DNA of 64,000 nt from Eucommia ulmoides (lineage: Eukaryota; Streptophyta; Magnoliopsida; Garryales; Eucommiaceae). The notes beneath the pieces were generated by a model, which saw only the letters and a program-made list of their open reading frames with translations, ran no database searches and was not told where the DNA came from. Numbering within the stretch: position 1 is the stretch's first letter; each line of letters opens with the position of its first letter. The position numbers and the translations under genes are program-made. Positions 46,441-60,140 of this stretch are shown here, piece after piece. The stretch covers positions 44,258,647 through 44,322,646 of the forward strand of contig CM028328.1 in the NCBI GenBank assembly GCA_016647705.1, written 5' to 3'.

Positions 46441-47135
46441 AGAAACTAAATTAACTAGATTGGAAAGATCTCGTAGGAATTTGTTGAAAACGATTACGAT
46501 AACTTATTGATGAACACAAACCGGTGACCAAAACTTTTAACGCTTCAATTAAGAACTCTTTCAATAAACTCTATTATAAATTTGAACAAAGAAAATCTCT
46601 CTTAAAATTGCCAAAAGCTGAATGTTCTTGATTGATTAATTTGAAAAATGTAAGTCTGTATATATAAACCTTTAACTAGACCTCTAATGGCTAGTTTTCA
46701 AATTCCAAGACTTTAAATGACCCTTTGATACCCCATATATCATATACTTTCAAAATAAGTATGTTTTATTTTAAAATACTTTTATAAATTCAAAGTCCTT
46801 AAGGATATGAAGTAATTTTATCAATTTAATTAAATGAATAATTAAATATATAGACCAATTAAGTAGAAAACAAATAATATATGATATATATGAGTAAAAC
46901 ATTCAAATCCATTAAAAAACTCTTTTAAAATCGTTAAAAATAGAGAGATTTGACTGAAAAATAGAGACAATCAACTATCTGACTGCTAACGGTCGGTTGA
47001 CCGAGCACACTATTGGTCGATCACCCTCTCCAACAACCAATATTGTGACCGTTTCCAAGCCTATGGTCGGTTGACCGATCCGTCTAGTAGGCTTTTCGTA
47101 TTTTTCTATTTTCGATTACTGGAATGGTTAGTTGA
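46440..47135 (-). mobile_element. Truncated LTR related to the copia-like solo LTRs, minus strand
   Basis: On the minus strand the order matches the LTRs at 35905 and 57372: a block with 'ggtcggtcaac' palindromes (46980-47130), then 'atgatatatggggtatcaaagggtc' (near 46730), then the TATA region 'ggtttatatatacagac' (near 46665). Neither end is preserved and sequence divergence is high. Confidence 0.5.
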
Positions 47136-50100
47136 CCGACCAATCCATCTCATCCTTTACGGGGACGTAATCTAGATCCGCTGCTATTTCAGCTACCTCG
47201 GAAAGGCCAGTAGACTCCTTAACCATAGGAGTGCTTAAAGAGCAATCCATCATTGAGTCATCGACTCTAGATGATCTAAAGGTCTTCTCAGCAATAGAAG
47301 TAGAAATGGTAGGCACGTAATCAAAAATCCTGAGTACCGATGCCCTAGGCCAACCTCAGGAGCATTTTGAAGCACTCCCTATCAGCAGGGTCTTGGGGAC
47401 TTAGCCTTTCCACAAGAATGGGAAGGACGACAACCACTATCACCCAAAGAACCCATGACTGACATAGTGTCATCTAAAAAAGAGAAGTCAAAGTTTTATC
47501 ACTAGGGTTTCGACTTTAGGATACAAGTTGGAATTTTTAAGATTATTATGTGACTTTTAGAAGACATGTCAGACTCACCGCAACCATTATTCTATAAAAT
47601 AATTGTGAGCGGCCATAACTAATCTTTAACGATCCATCACTAGCTGAATACAAGGGGCAAGGGATTTAGCTCATCCCTTTGAGAACAATGGTTGTGCCTC
47701 TACCTACTTTAGTTTAAGTACGTGTTATTACTAAAATTAAGGTATAATCAAGAGAATTGAGTCGAAAGCGCCCACCCCTAAAAATGCGATATGCTAAAAA
47801 TTTGCAAACCCATCTCACTCTGGAGAAACATTAAAAATACTACACAAATACACCACTATAAGAGAAACAATAATATTTAAGGGATAAACTAATTAAATTA
47901 CACTATCAATCTGGTGAAATAAAAGATGACATCTAGGACTCTCAAAGAATACATACATACAATAATAAACACCTCGGCAAGTGTATTCGGGAATTCACGA
48001 CAAATAACGAGACGAACCGATTTAGCTTCATAATCCTATAGCTAATCAAGTCTCTTCCCCAACCCGTAGGCTGGGACATACTTTATACTGTTAATAATCA
48101 TGAATCGTACGATAGGAAGTGTCAGATTAGATTCCCCAATAGAACTTATCCAGTCACTGCCCTAGTCTACGATTGGGACACATTTAATCCTATTTATGTT
48201 TTCTTGTTGGAAACAACGTTCATTTCATCTCCTGACATAAAATGAAATGCCCAGATCATAATAAACTTAGTTCACCAACCATCCACGTTGGACTACATAT
48301 CGACTTGATTCTCAGTTATTTGAGATACGTAGGCAACCCATATACAGGTTTGATCACGCCCTTTAAAATAAAAACCATCCATGTGCATTGAACTAGGCAT
48401 CACCCATATTCCCTGTGAAAACAGAGATACCTAGGAAACCTTTACAAGGTTTGGTTGAGAACCAAAGAATACCAGGAACTACATTTCGACCAGATCCTTG
48501 GTAGATCACCAAGGTACGTAAGAAACCCAAGTGGGTTCGGTCGAAATAAAAAGGGGAGAGGGGTATCATCTTTATGACGCTTTCTCAACCCTAGACCATG
48601 GCACATCTCTCAGAATAGTCCTTTGACTCTCTTGAGAAAATTCATATGCACTCTCCTTGTTTACCAAATAATAGAGGATGCTTAACTAGGAACAACGCGT
48701 TAACCTGACTCCCAACGATGCCCGGGATACGTTGGAAACCCTTGTGGGTTTGCTTGATAAACCAATAGGCACCGAACTACCTTTTTGACCTAATTCTTGG
48801 TAGAGCACCAAGATACGTAGGAAAACTTCTTCGGTCACCATTAACAAAATCCCACGTCAATTGGGATTAAATTATGATAAACAATAAAATATCTACAGAG
48901 TTGCTCAATAATAAAATCCCTCAATCAATTGGGATTGGACCATACCAAATATAACAATAGCCCACCAATCTGGATTTAACCATGTTAAACTTTAACTAGT
49001 CAAGGAAGAGTTAGGTATGGACCTAAGTCCTAGTAAATATCAAGACACGTGAAACCTTTATAGGTTGGGTTATCATCTTAAACAAAATTTTTCCATCCCC
49101 AGCAGACTGCATTGCGACCTGTCCGTGGTAGATCCCCAAGGTATATAGGAAACCCAAGTGGGTCTGGTCGAAGCCAGAGAGTGGTCAGCATTATGATATT
49201 TTCTTAGCCCTGTACCTTACCGCATTTCCCAAGAAGTACATTGACTTCGTTGAGAAGTTGCCTTCCAATCCTGTTGTTAAATAGACAACAAATGATACTT
49301 GTGCTCGAACAACGCGTCGACCTAATTCCTAAGTAGATTACTAAGGTATGTAGGAAGCCTAGGTGGATGCGGTTGATAAATCTAAAATAACACAGCGAGG
49401 GTCGAACTATATTTCGACTAGATTCCTAACCTAGGAAGCCAGTGTACATAGATAGCCAAGGTGGGTTTCGGTCATCCGGCGATCACCATCTAGAACAGTA
49501 ATATTAATAATACATAAATAACCCAACGAGGTTTCCAAACTAAAACAAACACTACAATCGCACGCTCAGTTTAGGATATAGAGGCAACCCATGTGGGCTC
49601 TGCCGCATGTCGCCATTCTATGGTATAGTATAATATAGTTATTGAGAGTCCTAGGACTATGAATAAACATCATCAAGCCCCAATTTATAACTGAGGCACA
49701 TTTTATCCGAGGTTAAACTTCTCCCAAGAAGTTTTTCAGTCCTTGTCAGGTAGTTCAAGGTAAAATTTGGCCAAGAAACTCCATTAGGTGTTGAGTTTCC
49801 CCGAGGGTCTGCACCTGTGTGAATTCTCTCGGTTATTTTCAATCATGTATTGATATGAAAACCTAAGAATCAGTTTATCTAACCAAGAAACTGTTCCACC
49901 AAAAATTAATGTACTCCATGAGTCCGAACTACATTTGACCTGATTCTCAATTAAGTCTGAGATATGTAGGCACCCCCATGGGGGTTCGGTCAAGCCAGCT
50001 CATGAAAATCAATAGCTAAAAATATCGTCGACCTGAATCTCAGACTAACTAGACATCCTAAAATTAGTTTCTCTAACTGAGAACCATTCCACCCAATCTT

Positions 50101-51395
50101 GATTTACTTTACATGTTAGAACTACATGTAACTTGATTCTCATTAATTTGACATATGTAGGAGAATCCTTTGGGGTATAGTCACAACCCGGAGCTGATTG
50201 ATCGAATGTCACCCTCCCCACCTCTTACAGGATAGATTGCGTATCATCCTTTAGGAACATTATTTCAATAATTCTAGGCAGTGTATTTTAATTTTGTATT
50301 GTAAAATAGACAGTCAACCAAACAATATTTTAATAATTCCAGATAGTAGTATAGTGTAGTAGTAGAATTTACTTTACTTGCTAGAACTACATGTGACCTG
50401 ATTCTCATTAATTAGAGATATGTACGAAAACCCTTCGGGTACGATCACAACCATGAGTTGATTAACCGAGTGTCATGTTCTCTATACCCTATAGGATAGA
50501 CTGCACATTTTTCTTAGGAAGACTGTATTTTAAATTCTTGCCAGCAGTAGTGTGGTTGTATTTTAAATTCCGGCTAGCAGTAGTATAGATTTATTTTAAA
50601 TTTTGGCCAACAATAGTATAGATGTATTTTAAATTTCATCCAGTAGTAGTATAGTTGTATTTTAAATTATAGCTAGCCAGTAGTATAATTGTATTTTAAA
50701 TTCCGGCCAGCCAGTGGTATAGTTGTATTTTATATTCTAGCCAGTCAATATAGTAGTATAATTTTATAATTCCGGCCAACCAATAGTATAATATAATAGT
50801 ATAATGCTTGGTAAGGCTTGTATAGAGTGTCGTTTCCACCAGGTCCTAGAGGATAGATCGATGGTCATCCTTTAAGGAATAGCAAAGTATATATCATCGA
50901 GAGGGCTTGTACTAGAGTGTCGTCCTCGCTAAGACCTAGAATCAGGCATATTGCCATTCTACGATATAATATAGTATAGTTATCAGGAGGGCTCGTAAAG
51001 AGTGTTGTCCTTACCAAGTCCTATAGGTTTGATCGTTGCTCATCCTTCAGGAGTATAATATAATATGTAGTCACCAGAAGGGCTTGTACAAAGTGTCGTC
51101 CTCATCGCACCCTATAGAATCCAGAATCACCATCCTCCAGGAATATAGATAGATGGGAATCAGATATGTCACCACTCTTTAAGCAGTAGTCATCCAGGGT
51201 TGATTGTTTGTCATCCTTTGAAGTACACAATGGTAGAAGTGATCAATCGTCACCCTCGTCGAATCCTCAAGGATCAGGTATGTCTCTATCCTTTAGGATA
51301 GATTTAAATACATGTATTTCATGTCTAGTGGAACAAAATGTCTATGTATTCTTCTTTGTTATTATGAATAAACTTGCACGATAAAGAGGAACAAC
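47136..51395 (+). mobile_element. 3' non-coding region of an Ogre/Tat-like element with degenerate repeats
   Basis: Repeated blocks of the form 'gaactacatttgacctgatt' then 'gatatgtaggcacccc...gggttcggtc' recur about every 100-250 bp between 48270 and 50460, and again inside the following LTRs. 50530-50790 is a minisatellite of about 45-50 bp ('ggccagccagtggtatagttg'). 50800-51300 repeats 'gtcgtcctcaccaagtcctatagg'-like text. Just before 51396, 'aaagaggaac' is a possible polypurine tract. No pol motif was found, and the small frame 47128-47316 (minus) is unrecognised. This layout suits the long variable 3' region of Tat-clade elements. Confidence 0.6.
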
Positions 51396-52681
51396 TATAG
51401 ACACAACATTTTGTCTTGCCCAGCCAGTGTCGAATCTAGTAAAAATTCAAATAAACTTTAAACTTAGACTTAAAGTGAATGAATTTATACCTGAGTTCAC
51501 ACTATATAATATAGAAAAATATCCAGAAAATATGATAAAAAAATATTAAATTTGACAAAATTCAGTTAAGTAAAAGTTTCGAGTTAACCTTGAAAATCCC
51601 ATAATTTAAGGGGAGGTCTAAAATAACTTTATTAAATGTTGATTTTAATTGAATTACTTTTAGTATAGATAAAAATTATCCACTCCATTAAATTATAGGA
51701 TATTTTAACAAATTACTCCAGTTACCTACCCAGACTTTGAAACATTTACAACCACTGAATCTTATCGGTTTAGCACCAAAACTATTTATTTCATTTATGC
51801 ATATTATATCAAATCCCAGCCATAAAAAATCCAAGAGACCTTAATAAAATCTTGGAAAGGTCATGACAAATCCCCAAAACACAAAGATGATTAAGGAGCT
51901 GGGCTGGATTTGGAATTACACCAAATTCAAGTTGTCTTTACAAACCAACCTAGGCCCAATGAATTAAGGGAATAGACATCATTAAAGGCCTAAAAAAAAG
52001 TCCTTGAAATGGACAAGGAACTTCCTAGAAGTTTCCTACAAAATATCTAGGAAGAGAACCAAGACACTTAGGATGTGACAAACCGTTATCGAAACTAAAC
52101 CAATTCGGTTCGCTACCTAAGTTAGGCATTTAATGAGCATTGAATTCCTATCACATAAAGCATTAAATACTTGGTATGGCATGGATAGACCACATTCAAG
52201 GGATCTAGATATTTTGAAAAAAATATCTTAGGTATAACCGAAAATCTTGAATTATGACTACCCATTATCGAAACCAAATCAAATCAGTTTGCCACCTAGC
52301 CAATGCATTAAATTAACATCCTATCAAGCAATAAATTCTTGAGATGACATGGAAGGGATAGGTTCAAAATATCAAGATATTTTCACCAAAATATCCTAAG
52401 GTAACTAGCAAACTTGAAAACCAACTGTCGGTTATAAGGTAAGTTAACCCAATTCAATCTGAAGTTAACTAGATGAGTGCTCACCAATTCATGACTCTTT
52501 ATGGTTCATTAAATGCAATGGTGACACATCAAGACTAAGTTCAATGCATTTGGAAAGCATTAATGGAAACTAAACCGAATAGTGAAACAAACCGGTACTT
52601 AGCCCCTGAACCGAACCGGAAGTGTCAGATCAAGCCATCAATTCACCCATGTGCAACCCATATGATTGGAGGGGAGGTAAT

Positions 52682-55600
52682 TGTAGACACTGCATTTTGT
52701 CCCGCCCAGTCAGTGTTAAATCAAGTATAAATTTATATAAACTTTAAAGTTAAGTTTAAATGGAATGAATTTTTACCTGAGATCACACTGTATAATATAC
52801 AAAAAAATGCCCAGAAAACATGATAAAACAAAAAACTGTTGAATTCAACAACATGCAGTTAAGTAAAAGTTTCGGGATAACCTTGAAATTCCCATAATTT
52901 AAGGGGATCTAAAATGACTTTATTTTCATTTAATCATATTTAGTATAGATAAAAATCAACCACTACCCTTAAATTATAGGATATGTGAAACAAAGTACAC
53001 TAGATACCCACCCTGACCATGAAACATTTACTTTCATTGAATCTTGTTGGTTTAACACCAAAAACATTTATTTCATTTATGCATATTACATAAAATTCCA
53101 CTATAAAAAATCCAAGAGACCTTGATCAAGGATTGTAAAGGTCATGACAAAACCCTAAGTCACCAAGGTACTTAAGGACTTGGGTTTAGTTTGGAATTGC
53201 ACCAAAACCAAGTTGTCTTGACAAACCACCCTAGGCCCATTGAATTAAGGGCCTAAACATCATTAGAGGCCCATAAAATGAAATTTTAAATGACCAAGTA
53301 ACCTTCCTAGATGTTTCCTACAAAATATCTAGGAAGGGAACCAAGACACTTAGGATGTGACAAACCGTTATCGAAACTAAATCAATTCGGTTCGCCACCT
53401 AAGTTAGGCATTTAATGAGCATTGAATGGAAACCCCATTAAGAATTAAATAATTGGTATGATATAGATAGGCCGCATTCAATGGATCTATATATTTTGAA
53501 CAAAATATCTTAGGTATAACCGAAAACTTTAAATTGTGACTACCCGTTACCGAAACCAAATCAAATTGGTTTGTCACCTAGACAATGCATTAAATGCACA
53601 TCCCATAAAGAAATAAATTATTTGGATGAAATGGAAGGGATAGGTTTAAAGTATCAATCTATTTTCACCAAAATAACTTAGGGTAACTAAGGAACTTGAA
53701 AACCAACTGTCAGTTACAAGGCAAGTTAACCCAATTCAATCCAAAACCAACGAAATGAGTGCTCACCAAGTCATAACTCATAATGTAGCATTAAATTATA
53801 TGGTGACACATATAGACTAAGCTCAATGAATTTGGAAAGCATTAATGGCAACTAAACTGAAATAGTGAAACTAGCCGGCACTTAGCCCCTAAACCGAACT
53901 GGATGTGTCACATCAAGCCATTAAAGAATCTATGTGCAAGAAATTTGATTGGAGGAGATTTAATGATTGGTAATGATTTCCAATCATTACAAAATCTAAG
54001 AATTTATTTGGTAATGATTGCCAAATCTTTTAAGATTGCCAAATCTTTGAAGATCTTTCCTTTCACCCAAAATTCATTCAACACAAAACAAGATGAAATC
54101 AAGATAACATGTCCCATTGGCTAAACCAACCCCAAGGAAGAGGCTGGGATAGCCTGTGCAGATATAAATGCATAGGCCCGCAACATATAAATAGGGGTAG
54201 TGGGGTCTTTATTTTTTCAAGCCTTAAATGCCTAGCTTCTTTATCTAAAACCCGAGCTAAGTCCCGGGTGCTAGGATTTTTGAGAAAATATCTCAAATAA
54301 CACATCGTTATTCTGCTAAAATTCAGTCTCGGAGGTTGATCTTGAGGTTCTTGGAGCAAGAACTCAAGAGGAAGACGATCATCGATCAATGTCAAGCGAA
54401 GGAGATCAAGGACGAAAGGATGATAGGTACTTAGGGATGACCACTTATCCTAAGTAGGGTGTTCTTGAGGTTCTTGAAGCAAGAACTCAAGAGATTGATG
54501 GTGATTGATCGAGGATCAACCAAGAAGATCAAGGAGGAAAATGAGGTAACCATTTAGGGAAGACTACATCCCCTAAGAAGGTATGTTTTCTTCTAGATCC
54601 CCTTTGTTCTTTGTTTAATCTTGTGTATGTTGCTTGTACATAGCATAATAATGTAGTTAATACACTTTGATTTCATGTACATAACACATAAAACTCATAA
54701 ACAACCAACCAAAAACTTAATTTTTGTTATAACAACCAAACCATGTTTAAATTATTCCAAAATCATTCAAGAACTTCAAATCATCCAAGAACATGTTAAG
54801 AACATGTGAGGATTCAAACAAAACTACATTCACACCAAGAGTTGTGCATACTTTCTACGATTCTCTCAAGAACTTAAAACCGACTATTTACTAAGTGTTA
54901 ATACTAACTATATAATTATTAATAACTAGATTTACTTTATGCTAAACTCAAGATCACAGCCAAGTTGACTTGTTGACTGGCACTTATATATATATATACG
55001 TATATACTACACCTACAAACCCTTGTGGCTAAGAACTCGGGATAAAGGGAGGGCCTGTATTTCTTCAGAAAATAGGTGTGATTCTTCTTCAGAAACCTTC
55101 CCATTTTCCTTAATTATGAGTAGGACTAGCATAAATATACAGTATTTTTTTTTTTTTTTTTTCATTTTCAAACTAACAACTCACATACTAATACTAACTA
55201 ACTAAAACAAAAGAGTTCGGTTAAGGTGTTCTTGACAAAATCAAAGAAGTTATGTACATGTCAAGTTGTGATTCAGGTTGTTCATAATTTAAAAATTGTT
55301 AATAATAACCAATTAATGACGTGATTCTGGTTGTTCACAACTTAGAAAATATTTAATAATAGCTAACTAACATTGAGATTTAGGTTTTTCACAACTAAAA
55401 CCAACTAATAACCAAGCCAATCTTTAACTAAAACCAGACCAATTTTGAATTAAAACCAACCCAACCTACCAGTTTCAACTTAATAAGAATGAACTACGTT
55501 TGACCTGATCTTTGGTTACCACCCAAAGTACATAGGCAACCCATGACATGGGTTCGGTCACCTTAAACAATAAAAATCAATTTTTACCTTAACCAGTCTG

Positions 55601-56453
55601 AACTATGTTTAACCAGATCTTTGATTACCACCCAAAGTATGTAGGCAACCCACGTAAGGGTTCGGTCACAAATAATAATAAAATCAATTTCACCCTTGCA
55701 TAAATAAACTATGTAAAGACCTAATTCTCATTAATCTAAGATCCTTAGGTAAACCACGTTTGGGTTTGGTCACATATCCAAATAATTTAGTCTTAATTTG
55801 CATTTCATATAGCTTGCATATTTATATTCCGGTCTCTTATAAATTGCAATTGAGTTGCCTAGAATAGTATAGTAAAGTATAATATTTACTGCTTTCATTA
55901 GGATAAAAACACAAAAATATTTTCGTTTCTAGTTTTAGTTGCATAATAGATAACCTTTACTACTTAGATCATGATAAAATACATAAACAGAGGAAAAACT
56001 TTAAGAAGGGAATTATTTTTGTTTAAGTAAATCAAAGAAAAATGCTTGGATATGTTTAACAGTGAATATCTATTTAGACCAAGGTACCATTTACGAACGG
56101 GTGTCTTGGGGTGCGTAAAATCTTCCCCAAGTATAACTGACTCCCAAACATAAAGAATATCTCTGGTACACATACCTTTGGAAGTCAAAACACGGACAAT
56201 TTTAAAAGAAAAAATGAATTTCTAAAATCCCAGTGACCTGGTACACCATTTAAGCCCATGCTAGCTAACGACTCCGTTTTTAACATAAAATCTAGGCTCA
56301 AGAAGTTTTTCAAAATCGATGCCTAGAAAAGCCCTTAAAAAACCATTTTCAAAATAAACGGATCTGGATGACTTAGAGATAAAAGAATGAAATATGTTTT
56401 TATCCTCTTCTTGATTCTCTAATTCTTTCACTATCAAAATCTGGGGTACGTCA
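52682..56453 (+). mobile_element. Inner Ogre/Tat-like solo LTR (3772 bp) with TSD GTAAT
   Basis: Starts TGTAGACACTGCATTTTGTCC and ends 'ggggtacgtca'. Perfect TSD GTAAT at 52677-52681 and 56454-56458. It is of the same family as the surrounding outer LTR, aligning to 51396-52681 and then to 56459-61424. TATA 'catataaatagggg' is at 54184. Downstream are two copies of a 28-base hairpin (54341-54368 and 54464-54491). The small open frames inside (53903-54124, 54099-54395, 56261-56560) are not genes. Confidence 0.9.
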
Positions 56454-57371
56454 GTAATGATTGGTAATGATTGCCAATCATTACCAAAACTAGGAAAAGA
56501 TTTTGTAATGATTACCAAATCTTTAAAGATATTTCCTTGCACCCAAAATTCGTTCAACACAAAACAAGATCAAATTAAGATAGCATGTCCCCTAGGCCAC
56601 ACCCCTCAAGGAAGATGATAGGATTGCCTGCGCAGATATAAATGCACAAGCTCCCAGCCTATAAATAGGGGTGCTTAGTTTATTTTTATTTTTTCAAGCC
56701 TTGAATAAGTAGTTTCTATATTTAAAACTCGATCCAAGTCTTGGATGCAAGGATTTTCGAGAAAATCTCTCAAATTACACGGTGTTGTTCGGTTGAAATC
56801 CAGTCCCGGAGGTTGATCTTGAGGTTCTTGGTGCAAGAACTCAAGAGGACGATGATCACCGATCAACATCAAGCCAAAAAGATCAAGGATTAAAATGAGA
56901 TAGCTACTTAGGGAAGACCACTTCCCCTAAGTAAGGTGTTCTTGAGGTTCTTGGAGCAAGAACTCAAGAGATCAATAGTGATTGATCAAGGATCAACCAA
57001 GAAGATCGAGGAGGAAAATGAGGTAACCACTTAGGGAAGACTACATCCCCTAAGTAGGTATGTTTTCTTATCAACCTCATTTGTTCTTGGTTTAATCTTG
57101 TGTATGTTGCTTGTATATAGTATAATCATGTAGTTAATACACTTTAATTTCATGTACATAACACAAAACCTATAAATAACCAAACAAACACTTAAATTTT
57201 TGTTATAACAACCAAACTATGTCCAAATAATTTCAAGAACATTCAAGAACATCAAATCATCCAAGAACATATTAAGAATATATGAAGATTCAAACAAAAG
57301 TATAACCACACCATAAGTTGTGTATACTCTTTACGATTCTTTCAAGAACTTTAAACCGACTCGTTACTAAC

Positions 57372-60001
57372 TGTTGATCCTAAGATGTTGATGGACAATT
57401 AAATGTTGATGTTTTGGTAGAAGTAATGATTTTATTGAGTGTTTCAGTTTAAAGAGTTCCAGACGGTATCATGAAGTAATTATAAAAGATGTAGATACGA
57501 TAATATCATAAAAAAATTATGAAGGATGCAGAGACGCTAACATCATGTAGAAATTGTGAAGGATGCACAGACGGATACAAAGATATTGAAGATTCTAAAG
57601 AATCTAGGTGAAAACAGTTTTAATCTATTTTTACTTTTAATGTATCCCGATTAGGATTACACACGATACACAAATGATTTTATGATTATGTATGTTTTTG
57701 ATAGGATCCTAATTAGCTAAAACATATTTGCTCCTTTGTGAAATTGAAGTAGAAATATTGATTTAAGAAAGATAAATGATTAAAATTGAATTTAAGTGAT
57801 AGTTAAGTTAACCGAGAAAAAAAATCAGTTAAAGAGGCAAAAACGTAAAAGAAAATAGATTAAAATTTAATTAAGGAAGGATTACAGCAGAGACCTGTTG
57901 ACTTACGGTATTTGAGCGGTCGACTTATAAAAATTAGTTAAAGTCCTTGAATCTTCCAACTGATAGGTAGGTCGACCTATGGCCAAAAGATGAACTCTCT
58001 GAATCGTTAGGTCGACCTGTGAATGTCTCTAAATCGTCTAGTCGACAGATGGATAAGTAGCAGTTGACTTATGGGCGAGAAGTTTTGGCTTGGATAGTAT
58101 CCTACATCGATCGGTTAACCGATGGGCAGAGGCCGGTCAACCGACCCTATTGTTTCAAGTTTTGTGGAATTTCAGGATTTATTAAAAAACTAGCCGTTAT
58201 TTGTTTACTTGATTGAGAGATCTTAGGGCTATAGATATATTTAAGATATGATACTCCTATTTGAATATCCATATAGATTTGGTACATGAAATTAAAGGGT
58301 TTCTTAAATCGGTCCTTTTAATATTTCATATCTTATCGATTTGTGTTTAAAAATTCTTTGAGGGACTAAATTGAACATTTTTGAAAGCAATAATTAAGTC
58401 AAATATACTAGGATTGAAAGGAATCAATATATGGGGTCTATAGGTGATTTTAAATGATACATCTTGTGGAAATTAGTTGTTATAGAGCTTGTTTCAAGTG
58501 GCTTTATATAGACCTGCGGATTTCACATAATAATAACATAACATATCAATAACTAAGTGTTCGTGAGCTATTCTGAGAGTTATCATTCTATCCAAAACCT
58601 TGAGTTCGTGAGCTTTCTGAGAGTCATCCTTTTGAGATTATATTGAGCAATTAATCGTGAGATTTTTTGTTGAGAAAAAGTGTTCTGAATTTTGGCATCA
58701 CCGATATAAGCTTTGTCACGATTCAATCTTCATTCTTTTGGTAATATTCTGGTGAGATTGTTCCAAAATTTAATTCTTTGTTGTGATTAAATATTATTTT
58801 GCTTGCTTGGATTTTTAAATATTGTGAAATCGTTTTCTGAACTTTAAATTGCATACAAATATTTTAAAACGATTTTTGGTGAAAATCAAATTACGTACTT
58901 ATTTGTGTTTTACTCATATCTATTATAATCAGATTTTTATGTTGAGATCGTCCCAAGCATATTCTGATTTGAGTTTATTATTATTATCACTTGCTTGGTT
59001 AATTGATTGTATGATAAATCGTTTTTGAACTTTAAAAACATAAAAATCTTTTAAAACGATTTGTGTGATAATCTGGTTACGTGCTCGATTTTGTGCTACC
59101 CGCATTAATTTTATAATCAAATTTTTATTTTCCTCACTTAATTCTATCACTAGTAAATATCGAAACATTAATTGAGTTTAAATTGATTTAAGGTGGTAGA
59201 AGCTCCGAGTGGGAAGAACTTATCAATTTATTGTAATTAGTGATTTGTGTGTTGGATTAGGTACTATTGGGAGTATCTAATCAAGGGTAGTTGGATTTCA
59301 ATCTCTTATGGTAAAGAGATTGAGGTTTGATATTTACCTAAGTACAAAAATGTTAGGTTACTATTTTCCCTTGAAAATAGTTAGGTGTGATTCTTCTTGA
59401 TTATGATCAATTGTAAGTGAATTGTAAATGTTCCATTCTTGCTTGGGAAAATGATACTTGGAGTAATTGTGAGGTTTGATTCTTAGCCTAAGTATAAAAG
59501 AATTATGTTAATCCTTAGCCTGTGAAAAGGATTAGGTTACTCTTGAGCTTGAGAAAAAGATAAGGTTATTCTTAATCTTGTGAAAAAGAAAAGGTTATTC
59601 CTGACTTTAGGAAAAAAAAAAAGTTGTAAATGTTGATTTTGAGTCTGTGAAAAAAATCATTGTGTAAGGGTTTAGTTCCTACCTATTTAAAGGAATCTTA
59701 GTGGTTTAGTGGGTGCGGATCTCCGTTGGGCTCGGAGGACTGAATTAGCCAAGATTAACTTGGTGAACCAGGATATATCGGTGTGTACTGCATTGTTTAT
59801 TTTCTTTACTTTATTTTGTGTTATTTGGATATGCACATAGAGCTTATAACACTTATCCGCTACTATAAAGAGATAATAATCAATTTAGGATAAATTGATT
59901 AATTGATTAAATTAATTATTTGATTTTTGAAGTATTATTATTTGGATTAAATTTTATATCTACCCAATTTACCCCCTCTTGGGTAGCTCACTGGGCCAAC
60001 A
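57372..60001 (+). mobile_element. Solo LTR, copia-like family (2630 bp) with TSD CTAAC
   Basis: Starts TGTTGATCCTAAG and ends CACTGGGCCAACA. Perfect TSD CTAAC at 57367-57371 and 60002-60006. TATA 'tttatatagacctgcgg' is near 58505. It carries the same 'ggtcgacc' U3 repeats and the same tail 'accccctcttgggtagctc' as the copy at 35905-38136. It is inserted in the second half of the outer Ogre/Tat-like LTR. Confidence 0.92.
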
Positions 60002-60091
60002 CTAACTATTAATACTAATTATATAACTATTAATAACTGGATTTACTTTATACTAAATGTCAAGATCACAGCTAGGTTAGATTGTGGACTA

Positions 60092-60092
<1 letters not shown>

Positions 60093-60125
<33 letters not shown>

Positions 60126-60140
60126 ACACACATATATATA
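60093..60140. repeat. (CA)n/(TA)n microsatellite
   Basis: Long CA run then a short TA run. The matching place in the inner LTR (about 54985) has only a TA run, so the CA expansion arose in this copy. Confidence 0.95.

Noticed and set aside
51396..56453. Simple 1.29-kb tandem duplication at 51396-53967
   Set aside because: The right half continues at 56459 and a GTAAT TSD brackets the middle copy, so nesting explains it better than tandem duplication.
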